DNA from: Copromyces sp. CBS 386.78
Lineage: Eukaryota; Ascomycota; Sordariomycetes; Sordariales; Sordariaceae
Direction: 5' to 3'
DNA length: 64,000 nucleotides
Assembly: GCA_030685235.1 (NCBI GenBank)
Contig: MU839130.1
Location: 1-64,000, forward strand
Shown: positions 1 through 11,800 of the stretch, piece by piece
Layout of the letters: each line of letters opens with the position of its first letter
How positions within the stretch are numbered: position 1 is the first letter of the stretch
Position numbers and translations under genes: made by a program
Notes under the pieces: model-generated
Databases searched by the model: none
Seen by the model: the letters and a program-made list of their open reading frames with translations, nothing else
What the model was told of the DNA's origin: nothing

Positions 1-2329
1 AATTCTATCTGGAATAGAATTGCGGAATGCACGTACATATACCCTAGGTTATACGGTACTCAACTACCACCAAGTCGTAGTACCCTGTAACACTAGAGCT
101 ATAAGGATAATATTCACCGCAAAAAACTCGCTAACCCGTTTTATAAACTATCCGCCGCTAGTAATAATAATACTACCTCCTCTTCGGAATAGCCCGTTAA
201 TTAAGGTAATAATATAATAAACTTTAATTCTATATCCGTTACTAATATTACTATACGTAGTATAATTTTTTAAAAGGTTTTTAAATATTGTATAAAGACC
301 GGAACTTACACCCGTTGTAATCGCAAAAACCATTTCTCAACCGCGTATTATAACCGCATTAATTTTAATAAAGACCCCCCCATTTCTACCCGTAGCGGCG
401 GCAGTCGCGGCAATTGTAATAAAAGTAGCGGTAAAGGCGGTAATAAAGGCGGCAATAATAATTCCGCTCTTTAATAAGGCTAGTACGGCTATAATTAACA
501 AAATTACGGCTAGCAAAGCTACGGCTAATAGTATTAAATTAACGCTATAAACGCCTAAACGGCCAATAATAATAATACCGCAACGTCGCAATATTAATAA
601 GCCCCCGTCCCCGCGTACGTCCCCAGCTTCGTCGGTCCTATCCAAAGTAACGAAATTAATTATATTAATTAATAGGGAAATATATAACTTCTAAACTAAA
701 TTGTAATTGGAGGTAACTATTTATAAAGTAAAGAGAGGAAGGTAATATTACTATATAATTAAATATAATTAAAATTTATAGATCTTCCGTAAATAATTAT
801 TATAAATACCTTAATTTATTAAACCTCTCTATCCAACTATCCGACAAATCGCGTAAAATATATTATTCAAGCCTAATCAATAGCGGCTATATTACTTTAA
901 GCTTTATTAATAAACGTTTCGTTTATTATTACCGTCTCCCCTTCTTTAAGTTTATAAATTTTAGAATCCTATACTTCGCCGATAGAAGTCCCGCTAAGGG
1001 TAATATTACCTATTTTATAAGAATTATAATAAAAATAAATTATTATTATAAAATTATTAATCTATTTATTTATAATCTAGCCGAAAATAATCCTATCATT
1101 TTAAATTACTTATAATTAATTTACTATTCGCTAAATATTTTATAGCTTTATAATTCGCTTTAATTTACCGCAGCCTATAAAGAATGTAATTATTTCCTAA
1201 GGGGGATCCCTAATAATAAGCGGGAAGCCCTAATAACGAATCCGGTTACCCAATTCAATATAGTGAATTTATTTAAGAAGGCTACGTACGAAGAAGTCCT
1301 AAATAAGGGTAAATCTAATATTAAGCCCTAAACGGATATCCTACGCCGTATTTTTATTATTGCAATCGTAAAACGAATAGTTTGTTAATAATTCAACTAT
1401 TTCCGCAATCGGATCGTTTACCACTTAAAAACTTCTACGATTAGTAAAATTCCAATAAGCCCCGGGCAAGCTATTATATTTAATACTATCCCCTATAGCG
1501 TAATCCCCCCTCCTCTACTACGAATAGTCCTAATATCTTACCGAGTAATTTGAAGATTCTATATTATTACTATAAATTATCGAATCTAAATCCGTCGCCT
1601 CTATATCCTAATAAATCCTATTAACCCTAATAATATTAAGGAATTATTTACTACCGCTTTCAATTAACTAATAAAAAAGTATAACTTTTAAATTATCCGT
1701 ATTATATAAATTAATATAACCGAAAATATTAAACGTATATTAGAAGAAAATTAATTCGTAGAAGAATACGGCGTTTTAGACCCGTACGCCTTAAACGATA
1801 AGCTAATACTAAAAATAATTAAAAAAGTACTAATAGGGAGGGGCTAAAAATATAAGAAATTTTTCGGCAATAATTTTTATTGCTAGATCGATAGTTTAGT
1901 AAGTAAAAGTAATGCAATTACTTTAAAAACTATTAAAGTCTTTAATTCTATTAAAATTACCGGTACGGATACTAACTTCTCCTATTACGAAGAAGCTATT
2001 AATTAATACTTCGCCGCCAACGGTATTGCCTTATATAAAGTCACTTCCGAAAATATTACGAAATTTTATAAAAAAGCCGATAAACCCCCTAAAACTAACG
2101 AATAAATTCAAATTAAATTACTTCGATAATACTAGTATTATATAAATATTTTCTATTAAAAAGGAGTTAAAACCCTTCCCCCTTATCGTTCCTACGATTT
2201 CAAAATTGAATTCTACCCGGGAATTATACCCTTAACCGCTCGCGGATACCTTTTTAACCCCGATGAATTTAGTATTATTAAAAAGTAGATTAATAATATA
2301 TTATAAAAGAAATTTATCCGGCCGTTATA

Positions 2330-2800
2330 ATTAAAAGCATTCGTTCTAATCCTTCTAATAAAGAAACTAAGAAGAGGAATCCGCGTTTACGTAGACTACC
2401 GCAGTATTAATAATATTACTTTCAAATTATAATATCTGCTACCGCTAATTAAAGAAATCTTTAACGTAATTTATTGTACTAAAATTTTCATTAAATTCGA
2501 TATTATCGCTACTTTTAATTATATCTGTATTAAAAAAGAATATAAGTAATTTATAATTTTTATAATATAATTTAATCTATTTAAATTATTAATAATTCTA
2601 TTTAATTTATAAAGCGTCCCCGAAGCTTTCTAAAATTATATTAATAATATTCTTTATAACGTTTTCGATATTTATATAATTATTTATTTCGACGACGTCC
2701 TAATTTATTCTAATAATATTAAAGATTATAAACTGTACGTAAATAACGTTTTTAACCGTTTAATTAGAATAAACTTTAGCGTTAATATTAATAAATACGA
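2330..2800 (+). pseudogene. Reverse transcriptase domain of the chromovirus, broken by RIP
   Basis: Read in frame through TAG/TAA codons that RIP would make from CAG, CAA and TGG. The order is: a basic run ending in RGIRVYVDYRSINNITF (near 2370-2420); LPLIKEIFN (near 2440-2465); KIFIKFDII (first catalytic Asp, near 2485-2510); and YFDDVLIYS (2685-2711). Spacing and residues match Ty3/gypsy RT, where the second motif is normally YxDD. Stops interrupt it several times, so no functional enzyme can be made from this copy. Confidence 0.88.
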
Positions 2801-5049
2801 ATTTTATATAATACGAACGAAATACCTAAGCTTTATTATTATACCGGGAAGTATTAAAATAAACCTAAAAAAGGTTAAAGCTATTACCGACTAAGTAGTT
2901 CCCTGATTTAAAAAATCCTTATAATCTTTTTTAAACTTCGTAAACTTCTACCGCCGTTTTATTAAAAAAAATTTAATAATAGCGGGACCGCTATACGAAT
3001 TTACGAAGAAGGATACTATATAATTTTAGTCCGCTACGCACAATTCCGCTTTCGAAATTTTAAAACGGGCTTTTATTAGCGGACCCGTATTAAAGATTTA
3101 TAATTAGTCCAAGAAAATGGTAATTAAAATAAACGCCTCTAATTAGGCTGCAAGCGGCATTCTCTTTTAATATAATAATAATAGTATTTTCTATCTAATC
3201 GCCTACTTCTTATCTAAATATACAGTTTAAAAGTATAATTACAATATATATAATAAAGAACTATTCGCTATTATTAAAATACTAGAGGAATAGAGACCGG
3301 AATTCGAAAAAGCTTAATAACCTTTTAATATTTTAATAAATCACAAAAACCTCTAAACTTTTACAATTAATAAATAGTTTACCCAACGTTATATAAAATA
3401 GTCCTAATTCCTATTGCGGTTCAACTTCTTAATTAAATATACCCTAAGGCTATAAAACTTTTACCCTAATACTTTAAGCCGTAAACCTAACGACCGCCCT
3501 ACTAATACCGATAATAATTGTTTAATAGCCCGCTAACGGGTATTCCTAAATCCTGTATAATTCGAAGACGGCTACTTCGACCCTTCAAATTTCACCTTCC
3601 GTTTAATAAATAATTATAACGATAAATCTATTAATAATATTATTCTAAATAACTATGAAACCTCTATTTTCCTTTAAGAGGTCGTTTCTTACTTCGTAGA
3701 CCCCGCTTACAAACAATAAACCCCCAATATTAAGAAGGTTTTTTACAAAACATTCGTAGAATATTAAGTCGCTAATAACAGAATAGTTAGATAGCGTAAC
3801 AAAATCATTATTAATCCTTATAATAAAGATTTCTAATTCGTTTTAATTAATCGTTAATATAATTCCCCTAATGTAAGGTACCCTAGCCGTAACGTAATTT
3901 ATAATTTCTTTTAACGCGATTTCTATTAGGAGGGGATAATTTATAATATTAGAATTTTCTATAAAGGCTATTTCCCCTATATTAAAACGAAGTTTTTAAA
4001 ATAAGGATCCGCTAATTTACTTAAACTTTCCGAAATTTCGCTCGCCCTATAAAAAAACATCTCTATTAATTATATTACCCTATTACTACTAAGCGTTTAC
4101 TTTGGCTAAACCTTTAAATATATTACTATTATTATTAACTAATTAATTAAAATATATTATTATATTTTAATAATAATTTCAAAAGTTAAAGAATTAATTA
4201 ATTACTTTATTAACCGGGTATATTACCTTTATAGTTTACCGAATATAATTCTTTTTAATTGTAGTACGTAATTTGTTTTATATTTTTAAAATATTCTATA
4301 TAAACGGTTAATTATTACCCGTAAATTGACCTCCGTTTTCTACCCCTAGACTAACGTTTAAATAGAACGTATTAATATAAAGATAAAATAGTTCTTTCGT
4401 TTTTATATTAATTAGGTATAAATTAATTAAATTAAATAATTTCTTTTTATTAAATTTGTAAATAATAACGTAATATTATTATCGATTAATATTTCGCCCT
4501 TCTTCGCTAATTACGATTTTCACCCCCGGATAAATATAAAGCTTCGTACTTTACTATATTTAAACCTATTGCCTACCTAATTAAAAGAGTATTATAAAGC
4601 TAATAAATTAGCCGACCGTTTCTAGACAATTTAAAACTTCGTATTCTAATAAATAAAGTATATTTAAATATAATATAAAAATAATATTAACCGTTACTAA
4701 ATCGATTTATTTAAATATAAAGAGGGGGATTTAATTCTTTTTAATACGATTAACTTCGTTAATGGCCAATTAATATTAAAACTCTACTCCCGCTAGGAAG
4801 GACTATTTAAAATTATACGAATAGAATTTTATATAATATACCTCGCCCTACCTTCGAATATAAAATACGTTCTTATCTTTTATATTTCGATAATTCAATT
4901 TTAAATTAATAGAAGTTTACTTAGCTAAAATATTTTAACGGATATTAAAGCAAATAATGGTAAAATTATAATCTGTATAAATAATTACGAAGAACGTATT
5001 AAATAAGACTTCGAAAAGTTTATTAACTATATTCAATTAAGTAATAATA

Positions 5050-5190
5050 TTTACTAATATTAGTATATATAATAGAAAGGCGATTATTAACCAACCTAGG
5101 AATTTAAAGCTAACGTTATTAACTACGAAAAAATAATCCTACGCTTCTATAAAGAGAATCCCGATAAGCTAATACTTCCCGAAATTCAAT
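5050..5190 (+). pseudogene. Chromodomain at the C-terminus of the chromovirus integrase, broken by RIP
   Basis: The plus frame reads Y-stop-YI-stop-stop-KGD, then PTWEFKANVINYEKI, then FYKENPDK. Restoring the aromatic residues that RIP turns to stops makes this the WVKWKGY...PTWEP...NA/NY core of a chromodomain near the 3' end of pol. This places the element in the chromovirus branch of Ty3/gypsy. The downstream stretch 5215-5400 is C-rich and proline/arginine-coding, and it carries noticeably more CpA than the rest of the element. Confidence 0.75.
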
Positions 5191-5582
5191 AATAGCCTAA
5201 ATATATTAACCCCGCTCCGGTACCCAAATCCGTATCCGCTCCCGAACCCCCTGAATCCGCTTCTAAACCACCTAGACGGCGTTCCACCCGCCTAATACGC
5301 CGCGAGACCGCCGCCGTGATCGACATGTCCACCCCGTTCCCAAACGGCGTTACGACCGTTTATGAACCGACCGAACTATTAAATAAGAAAGTAGAAGAAT
5401 CTTTAGCATTACTATACGGAAAGATCCTACGAAAGTTATTAAATATTTAAGTAAATAAAATACCGCCTATAGAAGTTACTAATTATAATAAAGTATTAAA
5501 GGAAATAGAGCTATATAAGTAAAAATAATTATTATTATATATATATATTTTTGAAGCTACTAAAGCTTTTTTTAAGGGGGGA

Positions 5583-5900
5583 TAGTATTATAGGATTAGG
5601 CTTGTAATATGCCTACTCTATACTGCCTTTTAAATATGCTATAACTATCGTTATAGTACGGTTATGTACAGGGTTATATGCGCGTACGGCCTAGCTTCTA
5701 GGGCTCTCGCCTATATAGCTAGTCCTCCGTACACATCCTTCCTTTCCTCTCCTTCGTACAACAACGCATATCTTACCCTACCCTCAACAGTGCCTCACCC
5801 CGTGATAATAGTATACGGCCGTTATTATATTAATTGCAGTCGATAAGTACGGTAGGCTAAATAGGTAAGGCTTGGTTACCCTCTAGATTACGCGGCTCGT
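5583..5900 (+). repeat. Probable 3' LTR of the chromovirus (end not fixed)
   Basis: Sequence directly after the polypurine tract begins TAGTATTATAGG, which is what RIP would make from a TG-starting LTR. No 5' LTR lies in the window to align with it, so the right end is uncertain. The part from about 5664 to 5850 keeps many CpA dinucleotides and has an accidental open frame of 60 codons, unlike the AT-rich interior. Confidence 0.45.
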
Positions 5901-6449
5901 AAACTTCCGGGTTTATAAGGTTACGCTCCGTTATTCTATATATATACTTTATAAAATTTAGGTCGGGAATAGCTGCTTTACGTCGGCGGCTAAGCAAAGT
6001 AATAAGGTTTTAGATTGTATAAGTACGGCGCTTAGCTTTTATCATTAAACTATTTAACTACTAATATATATTTATATCTTCTTTAAATAATACTAATAGC
6101 GGATCTAATTATAATAATTTTAATATAAAATATTTATAAGGGAGGCTATATTGCGTAGTAAATTCCTTCTTATATATGGCGTTTAGATTTTAAATTGGAT
6201 TTTAAAGCTAGTCGTTATACGTATAGCAATATTAATATTAGATAAGCTTAAAGGCATACGGCGCAACCTATATAAAAAAATAGTTAATTATTTATCTATA
6301 TAATAATAAAATATATTATTTTTACTTACTTTCAATATTAGATCTTCAAATATCCTTACTTTTTTATATTTAAATAAGACCTCTTATTTCGCTTTAGTAT
6401 ATTTAGACTTAAATTCCTATCGTTATACCCGGTAGGTAGACCGTATATA

Positions 6450-8340
6450 TTTATATAGTTGATCTAGAGACGAAAAACGGTTTTTAAAGAGGCGCTTAAT
6501 AGTTTTATATATAGATTCAATTCGGCTGGTTGCCCTAATACTATAGTTTCTATATTACGAAATAACGTAATTGCCAAACTCGTTAATCTATAGGAGGTAA
6601 TACTTATAAAGGTAGGAGAGGAGTATTATAAACGAACGAAATTATTAGCGAAAAGGGTATATAATATATTATAGAAGGGGGGGGACGTACGAATCTGCCG
6701 TCTAAATTCGTTAACTATTAATTACTATGCCCTCTTGAAGTAGCCTTTATTATTAGTATAAACTACCTACTTCTATACCTTTTAAAAACCCTTATACGAA
6801 TTTTAATAAAATCGACGAATAGGATTAAAAATAGGGATTTTACGGTTATATGGAGTAGTGGCTTCGGTTAGCGGCTTTTTAATTACTTTGCGAATTCTTT
6901 ACCCGTCGTTTAGTTATTATATAAGACTAGTAGTGGCGGCGGTATCGTTAGCCTCTTTTAAATCTTCCTCCTCTAAATCGTCGTCGAAATATTTATTAGC
7001 GGTAACTTTATCCTCTTACGCGGCCGCGGGGCCTCGATAGGATAGAAGATTAGGGCTTTCGCTATTTAGGTCCCGGGTAATTAGTAGGGGATTTAATAAA
7101 TTAATACTGGGGATTAATTTAACGCCGCTTAGCTAAACCTATTTCTTCTTAATATAATAATTTACATTCTTTATAACGTACTATATATAGAATTAATATA
7201 ATATATTTAAGTAAGTGGCGATAGCGGCCTTTTTAAATCTTCTATTAAAATCGCTAATTATAATATTAGGGTTAGCAATTTTATAATCCTCTTAAAGCTT
7301 TTTTAAATAATTAAACTATTATTCGAAGTTTGTTTAACTCTCTCTATTAGAGAGACCGAAGTTAACATTAAAGTTATAACCTAGCGTATCAATACTAATA
7401 ATATTGAAGAAGGGGAGGTTAAAACAGTTAATTTATATAAAAAAAAAGGGAGTTAGTATAGACCCCTAATAGATTTATTTGTATAATAATAAATATTTAT
7501 ATAATAATAGAAACGATAGAAGAGTGTATAAAAGTGCTGGATTTGCGTAATTGCTTACCTTATACGTATTATCGATTAATAGTATGTAGGGATTCTTCTT
7601 CTATATTTTTATATACTAATCGAAAGTCTAGAATATTTGTATAACCTATTGTTTATAGTACTTAACGAAGTATTAGATGCTATAACAGTCTTTATATTAT
7701 TCTAATAAGTCGATAAGTATCTTGGTCGAGGTATAAGGACTATATTTTATACAACGAATACGTTATTAAATATTTAATACCTCCTTAGCCGTAATAGGGA
7801 TTCGAAAATTACGCAACTCTTTAAATAGATTATTATAATTAGTATATTGGATAGCGGCGGCGTTTTCTTCGCTTACGTCGTTATAATCTAATATTCTACT
7901 AAAATAATAAGCGATTTAATAAGTAATTATTTTAGCAATATTAAATAACCATTCAATAGTAACGTTAATAGCCTTTTTATAATTCCGGCGAACCTATTAT
8001 CAATAGGATAGGTTACTAGCGAAGTTAACGATATTAACGTTATAATTATAGGTATTATTAATCTCTTTAGCGAACTACTAGTTGCCTTACCTTTTCTACA
8101 ATACGATTTTTATTTAGTAAAGATAGTTAAAGCGCTTTAAAGCGGTATTTCGAATACGTTACCTAATTACTACATAAATACGGCCGTGTATATAGCGATA
8201 ATCAATACGTACGATAATACTTTCGTCCCCTTTCTTTTTATTCTTAGTACTAGCGTACAAAACAACTATAAAGCCCTATTATACGTAGTAATCTTATAAC
8301 GAATCGAACGCGGCGATTAGAATATTGTAGGTAAAAGATG
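6450..8340 (-). mobile_element. RIP-degraded MULE (Mutator-like) DNA transposon, transposase on minus strand
   Basis: The minus strand, read through RIP stops, carries the MULE transposase core. LLIDNTYK (first catalytic Asp) is at about 7560-7585. LPFFNIISIDTLG and then NFNVNFG follow near 7360-7430. NPNIIISDFNRRF (second catalytic Asp) is at about 7230-7265. The C/W-H box appears as stop-Y-VIKNVN near 7160-7190, where stop and Tyr are the RIP products of Trp and His; the family pattern is WHIxKNV. An acidic Glu/Asp-Asp stretch lies near 6960-7000. Terminal inverted repeats were not found, so the limits given are those of recognisable coding sequence plus plausible N-terminal sequence. No frame is intact. 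Confidence 0.75.
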
Positions 8341-8830
8341 TAAATAGTGGCCTCGCTAGTCTAGTTAGCGAAGGAGTCAGGGTAGGAGTTTATTATCTAA
8401 TAGCGGCGCGCTGGTTAGGGGATTGTAGCGACCGCGTTCTTAATCGTTAGGGACGGCGGCGGATTAATAGCGACTGGATTTCGACGAGGGGAGTCGTACT
8501 CCGCTAAGGAGTAATTATTCGAGCCGGACTTGAGGGCATTTTACTAGCGATTCTATTCAAATCCCGTTAGCGCTAGTTATTATAGTCGGGGTAGGAGTTT
8601 TATTAGCAAATACGCGACGTACGGTAGGCGGGCGGGCGATGGGAAGTATATTAATAAATACTATAAGATTGACGACACTCCATTAAATAATAATAAAGAT
8701 AAAAGATGATCGCTCAAAATAATTGCGCAACGGTAAAGTAAGATTTTGTAATAGTTTTATTTAATTGTGTATAAGATTAACGGTCGCTAATAGATTGCGC
8801 GACGGCGACGAGGTTGGGTAGCGATGCATA

Positions 8831-11800
8831 CGGTGTTCTGGTACGGCTGGGCTGGCTAGCTGGGCTTACTCAGCGTTAAAAAGTGGGGGGGTCTTGCCAG
8901 GGAGCATTCTGGGTCTTGCCAGCTAGCGTTTCCGGCAAATGACCCATGCCAGCCGTGTGCCTGGTGCCACACCACGTTTACTATATCCACTCGGGTTACA
9001 GTGAGCTTGCATAAGGGAGCTAACCATACTACAAGAAGGTTAGGCTCTGGAAAAATTATGGGGAGTAAATCTCTTACGGTCGAGAAAATGCGGTACTGTC
9101 TATCGTTCCCAGCGCATGTGCTGCTCACTGCCTGGGTATGTTTGATCGTCAAGGTCGTCGATATCTGTCGTGAACACGGTACCACCAAAACATTTTCTGA
9201 GCCCTACGCTCATGTCGATCAGCGCGGCCTTCGCGGTAGTTCTCTGCTGGAGATATAAGGATGCATGCTCGCATATTGCGTGAGACGTTGTCGAGCCTTG
9301 CGAGACACTCTGCATAGCGTCGAAACATGCGGCACGAGCGCAGATAGGCAATGGACTGTTTTTATCTGTCCAAGTTGTGACTTGTGACACCTGTCAGCAT
9401 GGTTGAGACTGTTTGATGATATCACGTACCTTATCAACCTCCCGAAGTTTCCAGGAATAATCCGATAACTTGCACTTCCTGTGTACAAACGGCGTATTTG
9501 GTGATTCAAGGGCCAACTTGGAGGTATGCACTTCCAGATGCTCCGCGAGTTTCGAGCACAGGCAAAGGCGTCATGATATTCAGCCAGCTACGATGCGGCT
9601 CTAGTTGAGTACCAACCCCAACAGCCCAATCCTGCGGTCCCAAGTCGGTTATTCCGGCAACCAAGAAGTCTTGGTACGTGATTGAGAATCTTGGCAGTTT
9701 TCCAGCCTTTTTGAAGGTGAGGTAAGAGGGCTTGACGCAGTAATCCATAATCGGTCTTCTCCTACATGGTGGCTTTGGCACACCGCTACGGGGGCGTCAC
9801 TTCCCCTTGCGTTTGTTCCAGGTCCGAAGAGAAAAAGAGAATAAGTTGTGAAGACACATGAGCAAACCGACGCTGGACGAGGGATGAGAAAAAGGAGGCT
9901 CTCAAACACCCTGTTCGTCCACTGTGTCTGTACCTCTGCGAACTGTGTATCGTCCTGCGAGAAACGGTTAGGTAGATCTGATGCCAAGAACCCACCGTGA
10001 GCCCCTAAGTGCAACTATGTCGTATCTGAAAAGCCACACAGCGGAATGGGGTTCTTCGAGTAGGAAACATGGTTCACGAAAGGAAAAGCTGATGTGTTTA
10101 CCTAACTCGGGTGCATAGCATCCCTCGGTTGTAGACATGCATCTTTACTGTTGCTGGATGACAAAGCAGAGCGCAGAGAGCTCCGGCGATAGCCCCCAGG
10201 GCTCCCCAGCTTCCACACAAGGTATCCCCGAGATACACCACGCAAGACGCCAAGGGTTCTGGTAGGTCTCGTCCCCGGCTGGTACGTTGACGAAGGTTGG
10301 TAGTGTTGGATGTTTGCCAAAAGACACTGGAGCGGCCCAATCCCGCGGATCCATTGCAGGCTGCAGCGCCAGTTCATCAGCTCAGGGACAGGTCGAGGAC
10401 CGACCAATAGTCGGTGCAGATATGAGGTTACGAGAAGCTGCTAATGAGAGGGGAATACGGATAGGAGACAAGAGACAATAGCAGGCGGCATGTATCTGTA
10501 GTGGGAAAGAGACCAAAGGACGCGGCGAGAGGGGCTTAAAGCAAAAGCTGGATACTTGCCTTAGTCGCAGGGAGGCCGCAGGACGTCGAGGCCACGATTT
10601 GATATGTGGAATGAGACGAGACGAAAATGCCTCATAGTATAGTAACTGAGGAGGAGGAGGTTACGTTTTGTGTGGTAACATATCTTGCTGTCTCTAGCCA
10701 GCGTGCAATTGCAGACGCATGACACCAAACTACTGAGATGGAGTAGTATGGAGATGGAGAAGATGACCAGGCATGGGAATATACAGTTGGTCAACACAGG
10801 AAGGGGAAAGTGATGAGGAGATGGAGTGGTCTTCAATAGTTTGCGGCCAGGGTTGATGCCCTTTGTATCGTGGAGTTGATATCAACTCAAGACATGTCGG
10901 CTCGCCGATGCCGTCTTGATCCTAGAGCATCATATTAGCATGGTGAATTTACCCATGACCTCCGGTGGGTAGGGAGGAAAAAGGAAGTGAGGTGATGTTT
11001 CATCACGCTCGCGAGGCCCGCTGATCGGGAGAGCAAAGCCGAAACCGGGGTGCAGGTCGCAAGATGACTTGCTCCGTAACTGGCCGGGAACCGCCAGAAT
11101 CGTCGGCCTTCTCCTTTTGGCGCTCGGGCACTGTCACTAGCCTGAAATGAGATTCGATCGGCCCCGCCTCCGCCCGCAACGGCAGCCGCAACAATACATT
11201 GGATGCCAGCCTCAACGGGAAATGGGAGGCCGCCCGCCAGTCCCAGGTCCACCAAGGGTCCTCTGATGGCTCTTGCAGAGTCGCTAGCAACCCGAAGACA
11301 AGACTCTTGGAGAGTTTCATTGAGATGCAGATGACGCGAAGAATGTGGTTCTGCAGAGGATGGGGAACCTGTAGGAAATTAGCTTGGTGTAATACATATA
11401 TGGAGCAGTGTGGAAATGTACGAAAAGGCACACACCGGGTACCAAGTCCAACCGTCCATTGACCATTTCTGGGTATGTTAGCTAGGGCACAGTAGGCGAA
11501 GACGACGTTTGCTGGTGACGGGCAAATAGAAAGTGACCATGTTAGACACGGCGTCGGATTTGTAAGACAAGCAGTTCAAACTAGAGTCCAGCCGCTTCAA
11601 TCCTGTTCAGTTGAAGGCCGTGGTATTGAGCTGAGGATTGCTTTGTTGGTTTGGCTTCCAAAGACAGAAAGTGTTGCGGTGCATATTTGCGACAGACTGT
11701 TCTGGCCTCTCCATTCGGAAATGAAGAAGAGGTCACTCAACTTTTTTTTCTGACGAGAGCAAAGATTTCCCTCCCTCCTTCCGTGTTGCAGTAACCCCAA

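Larger units (their letters stand above)
1..5582 (+). mobile_element. RIP-degraded Ty3/gypsy chromovirus (LTR retrotransposon) interior
   Basis: Ignoring RIP stop codons, the plus strand reads as a chromovirus pol gene in the usual order. The RT block with VDYRSINNITF and LPLIKEIFN lies near 2385-2465. The catalytic YFDD box is at 2685-2696, followed by VLIYS. RNase H is near 3120-3170 (INASN then AASGIL). The integrase start RDFY-x-EG is at about 3915. A C-terminal chromodomain is at about 5050-5190 (KGD, then PTWEFKA, then ENPDK). Gag/protease should lie upstream in 1-2300, but I could not place their motifs, and the 5' LTR is outside or unrecognised. A polypurine tract (AAGGGGGG) at 5574-5581 precedes the presumed 3' LTR. 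CpA and TpG are nearly absent and no frame is open for long, so the copy is dead. Known for the family: the chromodomain targets integration to H3K9-methylated heterochromatin. Confidence 0.9.
1..8830. repeat. RIP-mutated, AT-rich heterochromatin block
   Basis: The whole stretch is rich in TpA and poor in CpA/TpG, yet CpG dinucleotides remain common; this is the RIP pattern rather than CpG methylation decay. For example 2641-2700 contains no CpA or TpG but several CpG. The block contains the chromovirus, its LTR and the MULE relic. Composition changes sharply to normal near 8825. In Neurospora such DNA is normally cytosine-methylated and H3K9-trimethylated; that is family knowledge, not visible here. 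Confidence 0.9.

Noticed and set aside
1..8830. CRISPR, plasmid or bacterial island as an explanation for the AT-rich block
   Set aside because: Dinucleotide pattern and stop-tolerant translation show RIP-mutated eukaryotic transposons; no repeat-spacer structure.
9506..10354. Minus-strand frames with similar wording (PQDWAVGVGT and PRDWAAPVSF) suggesting a spliced small gene
   Set aside because: I could not connect them with convincing splice sites and phases, and the similarity is only a few residues.
11003..11320. Minus-strand frame starting MKLSKSLVFGLLATLQ that resembles a signal peptide (105 codons)
   Set aside because: The downstream sequence has no recognisable domain, a second frame on the same strand is equally open, and no splice-consistent extension was found.
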